Source: Colwelliaceae bacterium
Lineage (GTDB): Bacteria > Pseudomonadota > Gammaproteobacteria > Enterobacterales > Alteromonadaceae
DNA length: 37,781 nucleotides
Direction: 5' to 3'
Assembly: GCA_023954655.1 (NCBI GenBank)
Contig: JAGSHH010000008.1
Coordinates: 1 to 37,781, forward strand
The position numbers were made by a program, and so were the translations under genes. This document shows positions 32,451-37,781 of this stretch, piece after piece (positions within the stretch are counted from its first letter, which is position 1; each line of letters opens with the position of its first letter). The notes under the pieces were generated by a model that saw only the letters and a program-made list of their open reading frames with translations, was not told where the DNA came from and did not search any database.

Positions 32451-33290
32451 TCAATACATTAACGTATATAGTTTTCTTCTAAATTTTGTTGCTAACGGAT
32501 CACCGTCTGGTAACGCTTTTAATATATCCAATAATAACTCTTTGCTTTTCTGATCTGCCCCGTCTTTTTGTACTAAACGAAATAACAAAGTTAATGCTTC
32601 TTCATGTCTGTTCACTTGGCTATATTGTGCTGCTAATTGTTGTTGTAATTCAACATTTTCAGGCGACTTTTTTAATTCCCTTTCCAGTGCTTGGATCTCT
32701 GGAGAATCAGCTGCTTGACTCGCTAATTCCAATTTCGCCATAACCGCTTGATATTCACTGTCTTGATCTACCATCAACACTGTTGATAATAACGATTCAG
32801 CTTCACTGATTTTTCCTATTTGGATATAAACATCAGCTAACACTATTTTAATATCTGAACGCTCATCATCTAATTGATGTGCTTTGAAAATGATTGTAAA
32901 CGCTTGATTAAATTCACCTAGAGAAATTAATTCTCGTGCTTGAGCTAACAACAATTCTTCTTCTTTTGGTAAATGTTTATCCAGAAATTCTTTAATCGTT
33001 TCATCTGTTTGTGGACCAGATAAACCATCAAGTGGTTGGCCATCTTTAACTAAAACAACAGTTGGTAAGCCTTGTATGCCAAATTGTTGGGCGATCTGTT
33101 GATCCGCTTGGCAATCAACCGTTGCAAGTAAAATATGCTCTTCAAAAGCATTTACCGCTGAAGCTAGTTTATCACGTAACTCCACACTTTCCGGCACTTG
33201 ATCAGCCCAAAAATCGACTAAGACCAACTTGTTTTTTGAGTCTTCCACGATTATTTGTTGGAAATTCTCTACTGTCATTGCAACATTCAT
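32451..33290 (-). CDS. cnoX: CnoX/YbbN-like thioredoxin-fold co-chaperone
   Basis: A 279-residue protein with an N-terminal thioredoxin-like domain (1-110) and a C-terminal TPR-like region (about 115-279), the CnoX/YbbN architecture. In E. coli this protein protects unfolded substrates and hands them to GroEL. The thioredoxin active site is gone: WADQVPES replaces WCGPC, with neither cysteine kept, so it cannot be a thiol reductase. C60 in ATVDC corresponds to the second cysteine reported to matter for mixed disulfides in CnoX. It starts at ATG 33290 (33278 is possible). Confidence 0.9.
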   Translation of the reverse strand: MNVAMTVENFQQIIVEDSKNKLVLVDFWADQVPESVELRDKLASAVNAFEEHILLATVDCQADQQIAQQFGIQGLPTVVLVKDGQPLDGLSGPQTDETIKEFLDKHLPKEEELLLAQARELISLGEFNQAFTIIFKAHQLDDERSDIKIVLADVYIQIGKISEAESLLSTVLMVDQDSEYQAVMAKLELASQAADSPEIQALERELKKSPENVELQQQLAAQYSQVNRHEEALTLLFRLVQKDGADQKSKELLLDILKALPDGDPLATKFRRKLYTLMY

Positions 33291-33460
33291 ATTAGACCTA
33301 ATAATTAATTTTTTACTTTAGCCATTATTTGGGGGCACTAAAATATTTAACAAGGTTAACAACCGGTGTTTTATTTTATTGTTAAACAACCTATAGTTAA
33401 GGTAACGATGTATGCAATCTTCGTTTTTAATTTATTGAAAATTTAAAAGATAGGTATATT

Positions 33461-34915
33461 TTGAATAAAAATATCACTGGTTTTCTGTTAACAATTTTTC
33501 TGATGTGGAGTCATTCTAGCTGGACTCAAAACGCCGAAAAAGTTTCTATTAATTATTGCGTTGATCCAACCTGGGCTCCTTATGAGTCGATTGAGAATAA
33601 TCAACATATTGGCATTTCCAAACAATATTTAGATATTTTCCAGAAAAAGTCTTCTCTTTCTTTTAATTTAATTATCTCTACAGATTGGAACCAAGCATTA
33701 GAATTTACTAAAGAAGGTAAATGTCAGCTACTTCCTATGTTAAACCAATCTTCTGAAAGAGATGAGTTCTTAGTTTTCAGTGACGTCTATTTCAGAGCTC
33801 CTAATGCGTTATATGGACATTACGACCAAACAATGGTTGGTAATTTATCAAGTATTACTACTCAAAGCGTGGCCGTTGTCTTTGATTACCGTATGCATCA
33901 TTATTTAAAAAAAACATTTCCAATGATGAACATAATCGCAGTAAAAAATGAGAATGAAGGCTTAAAAAAAGTTGAAAATCAAGAGATTGATTATTTTGTT
34001 GGTTCTTATTATGCGTCTAATAAAATTATCCAAGATTTATCTTTATCAAAATTAAGAATTGTAGGTATTGCAGAACTCGAAGACAATTTACGTATTGGCA
34101 TTAATAAGCAATCAGAATATTTACTACCTTATTTAAATAAGGCAATAGCTGAACTTACAGAACAAGATCATCAAAAAGTTTTTTCATATTTTAAAGCGAT
34201 GAGCTTTATTAAAACAACCGACCATACCATCACCATTGGTTTAGCTATTTTCTTCTCTGGAGTCATCATTGTATTATTAATTGGCTATTCTCGCTCGATC
34301 CGTTATAGCAAAACATTAGCCTCAAAAAATAAATTATTAAAAGAGTTACACGCGAAGTTAGATGAGAAAAATACTCAGCTTTCAGAGCTCGCTATTAAAG
34401 ACCCTCTGACTCAGTTGTATAATAGAGTACATCTTGCGGAAATGATAAATCAGCAAATCAAACTCAAAAATCGCTATAACACTCGTTCATGCCTTGTCAT
34501 GATCGATATCGATGATTTTAAAAAAATAAATGATAAGTTAGGGCATAAAATAGGTGATGATATTTTAATAAAATTATCATCAGTGTTGACAAAATGTGCT
34601 CGTAACTCTGACATTGTTGCTAGATGGGGCGGTGAAGAATTTGTATTATTGTGTCCAGAAACAGAGATTGATGAGGCGATACAATTAGCAAAACGTTTTC
34701 AAGTGGCATTAGGAACAATAAAGAATGATTCATTCCCTCACGTAACCTGTAGTATTGGTATTGCAGAGCTACATAGTAAAGACTCTGCAGATGATTGGTT
34801 TATTTCTGCTGATAACGCTATGTATCAAGCAAAAAACCAGGGAAAAAACTCTATATCAACCCTTGAAGGTGATAATAAAAACAACCAAACTTTTGAAGAA
34901 CCGTTAAATGAATAA
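33461..34915 (+). CDS. Periplasmic solute-binding domain plus GGDEF diguanylate cyclase
   Basis: A 484-residue membrane sensor. It has a signal sequence (about 1-22) and a periplasmic SBP_bac_3-like domain (about 26-245, VDPTWAPYESIENNQHIGIS). A single transmembrane helix (about 253-275) follows, then a short coiled-coil linker (LKELHAKLDEKNTQLSEL) and a GGDEF domain (about 310-470) with DIDDFKKINDKLGHKIGDD, RWGGEEF and the I-site RNSD five residues before it. An extracellular ligand probably tunes cyclic-di-GMP synthesis. The start is a TTG at 33461 with AGG about 6 bases upstream. It overlaps the DUF3667 gene by 8 bases. Confidence 0.92.
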   Translation: MNKNITGFLLTIFLMWSHSSWTQNAEKVSINYCVDPTWAPYESIENNQHIGISKQYLDIFQKKSSLSFNLIISTDWNQALEFTKEGKCQLLPMLNQSSERDEFLVFSDVYFRAPNALYGHYDQTMVGNLSSITTQSVAVVFDYRMHHYLKKTFPMMNIIAVKNENEGLKKVENQEIDYFVGSYYASNKIIQDLSLSKLRIVGIAELEDNLRIGINKQSEYLLPYLNKAIAELTEQDHQKVFSYFKAMSFIKTTDHTITIGLAIFFSGVIIVLLIGYSRSIRYSKTLASKNKLLKELHAKLDEKNTQLSELAIKDPLTQLYNRVHLAEMINQQIKLKNRYNTRSCLVMIDIDDFKKINDKLGHKIGDDILIKLSSVLTKCARNSDIVARWGGEEFVLLCPETEIDEAIQLAKRFQVALGTIKNDSFPHVTCSIGIAELHSKDSADDWFISADNAMYQAKNQGKNSISTLEGDNKNNQTFEEPLNE

Positions 34916-35732
34916 TAAACCTGACTTTTGTAAAAATTGCGAAGCTAAATTAAATGGAAATTTTTGCCATTTATGCGGGGAACAAAAACTTAATAAAAAC
35001 ACTCGTTCTCTGGCGTTTATAAGTGAAGCTTTTGTCAGTGAAATTACTTCATTGGATAGTAAAATTTTCATGACATTAAAGAATTTTTTCTTTATGCCAG
35101 GAAAACAAGTTCACGATTTTCACTTGGGTCGACGAAAGAAATATTTTTCATTAATTTCTTTATTTTTTATATTTAACTTAATATATTTTTTAAGCAGTCC
35201 TATGACAGACTTTAATTTATCTCTTGTAGAACAATTACATCAACCCTATCAAGCTTTAATTCAACCTGAAGTTGAAAAAATAGCCAAATTTAAAAGCCCA
35301 GAATTTAAAACTGTTCAATTAAAATATGACGCTATGTCTGACACAATAGCAAAATCAGTAATAATTATCAGTGTACCTTTATTCGCTTTATTATTGCCTT
35401 TAATTAACTTCCAAAAAAATTACTATTTGCAAGATCATATAATGTTTGCTTTAAACATCTATGCATTTATTCTTATATGGCCTATTTTATGTAAATATTT
35501 CTTCAACTTTATTTTCTGGATTATACCCTCTTCTTCCATGCTTAGAGAGCAATACCTCACCATTTTATTAATAGGTGTTATGTCTTTTATATGGTGCTCA
35601 CAAAAAAATGCTTATTCATGCTCTAAACTTGAAGCAACCATAAAACTTATCCCTCTAATGGCTTTGCTTTTCATATCACATATGATGTATCGATTTTTAC
35701 AATTTTGGCTAACTTGGTGGCAAATTAATTAA
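34908..35732 (+). CDS. DUF3667 zinc-ribbon membrane protein
   Basis: A 274-residue protein with an N-terminal zinc ribbon, C8-x2-C11 (CKNC) and C20-x2-C23 (CHLC), a predicted cytoplasmic segment, and about five hydrophobic helices later (starting near residue 83). From memory this is DUF3667, of unknown function. The 8-base overlap with the diguanylate cyclase implies translational coupling, so it may work with that sensor. Confidence 0.75.
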   Translation: MNNKPDFCKNCEAKLNGNFCHLCGEQKLNKNTRSLAFISEAFVSEITSLDSKIFMTLKNFFFMPGKQVHDFHLGRRKKYFSLISLFFIFNLIYFLSSPMTDFNLSLVEQLHQPYQALIQPEVEKIAKFKSPEFKTVQLKYDAMSDTIAKSVIIISVPLFALLLPLINFQKNYYLQDHIMFALNIYAFILIWPILCKYFFNFIFWIIPSSSMLREQYLTILLIGVMSFIWCSQKNAYSCSKLEATIKLIPLMALLFISHMMYRFLQFWLTWWQIN

Positions 35733-35753
35733 TTATTGTCTCTTGTTTGTCAA

Positions 35754-36908
35754 TTAAATTTCTTTTAGTAACTCTCTGGAAATGATTACTTTTTGAATTT
35801 CACTTGTTCCTTCATAAATTGAAGTGACACGTACATCTCTTGCTAATCGTTCTAGGGGGTACTCTTTAATATAACCTGCTCCTCCCATCAATTGCAGCGC
35901 ATCATAACAAGCAGTATTGGCTTTTTCAGCTGCAAATAATTTTGCCATTGATGCCGCTTTGCCAAAAGGTAATCCTTGTTCTTTAGTATAAGCAGCTTGC
36001 ATTAATAACAAACGAGCAGCTTCTAATTCAGTATATCGGTCTGCTAATTTCCATTGTAATCCCTGAAAATTTGAGAGGGGCTGATTAAACTGCTTACGTT
36101 CTTTAATATATTCACGAGCATAGTCCATCGCGGCTAAACCTATACCTAAAGCTAATGAACCAATACCGATTCGACCTCCAGCTAATTCACCAACAGCAAC
36201 AGCAAAGCCTTTGTTTTCACCACCCATCAATGCATTTTTAGGTACTCGACAATTTGAAAAACTTACCTCATTGGTTGGCGATGCTTTTTGTCCCATCTTT
36301 TCTTCAGCTTTGCTAACCGTGATACCTGGAGTAGAAGCTTCAACTAAAAAACAAGAGATGCCTTTACCTTTAGGAGCACTTGCATCAGTAACCGCCCAAA
36401 CAACAAAGACGTCAGCAAAACTTGCACTGGTTATATAGAGTTTATTACCATTAAGAATAAATTCATCACCGTCTAATTCTGCTGTTGTTTTCATACCTGC
36501 AGGATCAGAGCCCGCACCACTTTCGGTTAAACAAAATGCCCCAGCTTTATATTCACCACTACATAATTTTGGTAAATAAGTTTGTTTATGCTCTTCACTT
36601 CCAATCGCTTGAATTACTTCTGCTACCATATTAGTAACTGATGTAGTGACCGCAGTTGAAGCGCATGCTCGTGCAATTTCAGTGATTGCTAAACTAAAAG
36701 CAACAGAACCAGCTTCTACACCACCGTACTCAGCTTTTATATTTAATCCCATAAACCCTAATTCTGTTAACTGAGCAAGATTATTGAGAAAAATTTCTTG
36801 GTTTTGTGTTTCATCAAGTTCAGCTGCCACAGGAGCTAATTCTGTTTCAGCAAATTTTCGTGCCATATCCTGAATCATTACCTGTTCTTCAGTTAACGAA
36901 AGATTCAT
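35754..36908 (-). CDS. Acyl-CoA dehydrogenase
   Basis: A 384-residue FAD enzyme that oxidises an acyl-CoA to the 2-enoyl form. Conserved segments are AFCLTESGAGSDPAGM (about 128-143), YITSASFADVFVV, the helical ERKQFNQPLSNFQ, LMGGAGYIKEYPLERLARD and the catalytic E366 in IYEGTSE. It looks like a short- or branched-chain member rather than FadE, consistent with roles in branched-chain amino-acid or fatty-acid breakdown. It is transcribed alone, with two candidate regulatory palindromes upstream. Substrate length is not determinable. Confidence 0.88.
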   Translation of the reverse strand: MNLSLTEEQVMIQDMARKFAETELAPVAAELDETQNQEIFLNNLAQLTELGFMGLNIKAEYGGVEAGSVAFSLAITEIARACASTAVTTSVTNMVAEVIQAIGSEEHKQTYLPKLCSGEYKAGAFCLTESGAGSDPAGMKTTAELDGDEFILNGNKLYITSASFADVFVVWAVTDASAPKGKGISCFLVEASTPGITVSKAEEKMGQKASPTNEVSFSNCRVPKNALMGGENKGFAVAVGELAGGRIGIGSLALGIGLAAMDYAREYIKERKQFNQPLSNFQGLQWKLADRYTELEAARLLLMQAAYTKEQGLPFGKAASMAKLFAAEKANTACYDALQLMGGAGYIKEYPLERLARDVRVTSIYEGTSEIQKVIISRELLKEI

Positions 36909-36937
36909 AACGGTTACTCATATCCAATAAAATTTTT

Positions 36938-36951
36938 TATATACGTATATA
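36938..36951 (-). promoter_or_regulatory. 14-bp perfect palindrome before the acyl-CoA dehydrogenase
   Basis: TATATACGTATATA lies 30-43 bases upstream of the start codon and overlaps a probable -10 region (TATATA on the minus strand). It is a plausible operator. Confidence 0.4.
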
Positions 36952-36984
36952 GTAAACAAAGTTTAAATAATTCACACCTTTTAT

Positions 36985-37001
36985 TTGACGTTTACGTTAA
37001 C
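36985..37001. promoter_or_regulatory. Possible LiuR-like (MerR-family) site
   Basis: TTGACGTTTACGTTAAC has two ACGT cores and imperfect dyad symmetry. It resembles, from memory, the sites of LiuR, a regulator of branched-chain amino-acid degradation in Alteromonadales. It sits 77-93 bases upstream of the acyl-CoA dehydrogenase start, a fitting target. The assignment is tentative. Confidence 0.35.
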
Positions 37002-37021
37002 TGAAAGGTGTGGATTGGTAA

Positions 37022-37046
37022 TAAAAAACGCGCATGAAGCGCGTTT
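37022..37046 (-). terminator. Terminator after uppP
   Basis: AAACGCGC (37026-37033), loop ATGAA, GCGCGTTT (37039-37046). On the minus strand the stem runs into TTTTTTAT, a good intrinsic terminator for uppP. Confidence 0.88.
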
Positions 37047-37070
37047 AGAAGTGAAATAAAAGATTAGGAC

Positions 37071-37781
37071 TTAATTTGTAATAAACCAGACCAACCCTAT
37101 TCCTAATATTAAACGATAAATGACAAAAGGCATCATCCCTATTTTTCCAACCAAAATTAAGAAGTAATGAATACAAGCATAAGCACTTACAAAAGCTAAC
37201 ACACTGCCTAATCCTAATGTTTGCCAATCTACCGCTTCGGCAGACGTAATTAACTTATACGTTAAATAGCCACCAGTCATTACAATCGCAGGGATTGAAA
37301 GTAAAAAAGAAAATCGTGCCGCATTTTCTTTCGTTAGCCCCAGCATCATTCCTAATGTCATGGTAATACCTGAACGTGAAGTACCAGGTATTAATGCAAG
37401 AGCTTGTGCTAAACCAATAATCATCGCACCTTTAAAGCCCAGCTTTTCAATAGAAACATTTTCTTTCGCCTTAATATCAGCAAAACCAAGTAAAAGTCCA
37501 AACAACAATGTAGTTGCAGCGATAACTGCAGCACTTCTTAAATGCTCTTCAATAAAATCTTTACCTAGAAACCCAACTACTCCTAATGGAATTGAAGACA
37601 GCAAAATCCACCACGCTAATCTTCCATCAAAAGAGGTTTTATTATTTTTTTCAGGGCCAACTCCTACAGTACCAAACCATGCAACAGCCATAGTACCCAC
37701 TTCTTTACGGTAATAAAGTACCACCGCTAATAATGTTCCAACATGTAAGGCAACATCTAATGCTTGGCCTTGATCTTTCCA
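37071..37781 (-). CDS. uppP: Undecaprenyl-diphosphatase, partial
   Basis: Inner-membrane enzyme that recycles undecaprenyl pyrophosphate for peptidoglycan synthesis (BacA family). The 236 visible residues run in one frame to the window edge (WKDQGQALDVALHVGTLLAV at the edge), so the N-terminus, including the first catalytic motif, lies outside. The second signature is present: ALIPGTSRSGITMTLGMMLG, with FSFLLSIPAI after it. Several hydrophobic helices follow. A GTG or ATG within the visible part is not the true start. Confidence 0.93.
   Translation of the reverse strand, partial: WKDQGQALDVALHVGTLLAVVLYYRKEVGTMAVAWFGTVGVGPEKNNKTSFDGRLAWWILLSSIPLGVVGFLGKDFIEEHLRSAAVIAATTLLFGLLLGFADIKAKENVSIEKLGFKGAMIIGLAQALALIPGTSRSGITMTLGMMLGLTKENAARFSFLLSIPAIVMTGGYLTYKLITSAEAVDWQTLGLGSVLAFVSAYACIHYFLILVGKIGMMPFVIYRLILGIGLVWFITN

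Noticed and set aside
37360-37713. 117-codon plus-strand ORF over uppP
   Set aside because: Antisense shadow of a conserved membrane enzyme with its signature motif in the other strand.

Overview
The window is AT-rich (roughly 36-37% GC by eye) chromosomal DNA from a Gammaproteobacterium, most likely a marine Colwellia/Thalassotalea-like member of the Alteromonadales. The evidence is an attenuated thrLABC operon, rmf, yebG with an E. coli-type LexA box, cnoX, a Moco riboswitch closely resembling the E. coli moaA leader, and several small families (DUF3083, DUF3718, DUF3820) that I associate with this order. No tRNA, rRNA, insertion sequence, phage gene or CRISPR array was found.

Layout. 1-5.8 kb: a membrane-anchored XRE regulator, an FAD-dependent amine oxidoreductase divergent from a GNAT acetyltransferase, a class-V aminotransferase-fold enzyme, and ung. 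6.2-11.2 kb: a four-gene operon encoding a trimethyllysine dioxygenase, a threonine-aldolase-family enzyme, an APC amino acid permease and an aldehyde dehydrogenase. It ends at a strong terminator facing the thr operon. 11.3-16.2 kb (minus strand): thrA-thrB-thrC behind a Thr/Ile-rich leader peptide and attenuator. 16.3-18.3 kb: a response regulator, a CheC-like phosphatase and a PAS-GGDEF protein with overlapping genes. 18.4-20.6 kb: two tandem hairpins beside a 31-codon membrane-peptide ORF, a YgjP-like metalloprotease, yebG and a small secreted DUF3718 protein. 20.6-29.8 kb: a full molybdenum-cofactor locus, with moeA plus a hydrolase on one strand and a Moco riboswitch followed by moaA-mobA-moaB-moaC-moaD-moaE-modA-modB-modC-moeB on the other. 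29.8-37.8 kb: rmf, DUF3820, DUF3083, msrA, cnoX, a periplasmic-sensor diguanylate cyclase with a DUF3667 partner, an acyl-CoA dehydrogenase, and uppP cut by the window edge.

The standout system is the 6.2-11.2 kb operon. The dioxygenase resembles eukaryotic trimethyllysine hydroxylase (TMLH) more than gamma-butyrobetaine hydroxylase. The genes around it supply the next two steps of eukaryotic carnitine biosynthesis, aldol cleavage and aldehyde oxidation, plus an amino-acid importer. The simplest reading is uptake of N6-trimethyllysine and conversion to gamma-butyrobetaine and glycine. I know of no characterised bacterial operon of this kind. No gamma-butyrobetaine hydroxylase is present, so the window does not show whether the product is stored, degraded or turned into carnitine.

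Many other operons use tight overlaps (1-bp TAATG and 8-bp overlaps) that imply translational coupling. Several perfect or near-perfect inverted repeats in intergenic regions (2647-2679, 5807-5838, 18430-18486, 30575-30611, 36938-36951) have no assigned function and are reported separately.
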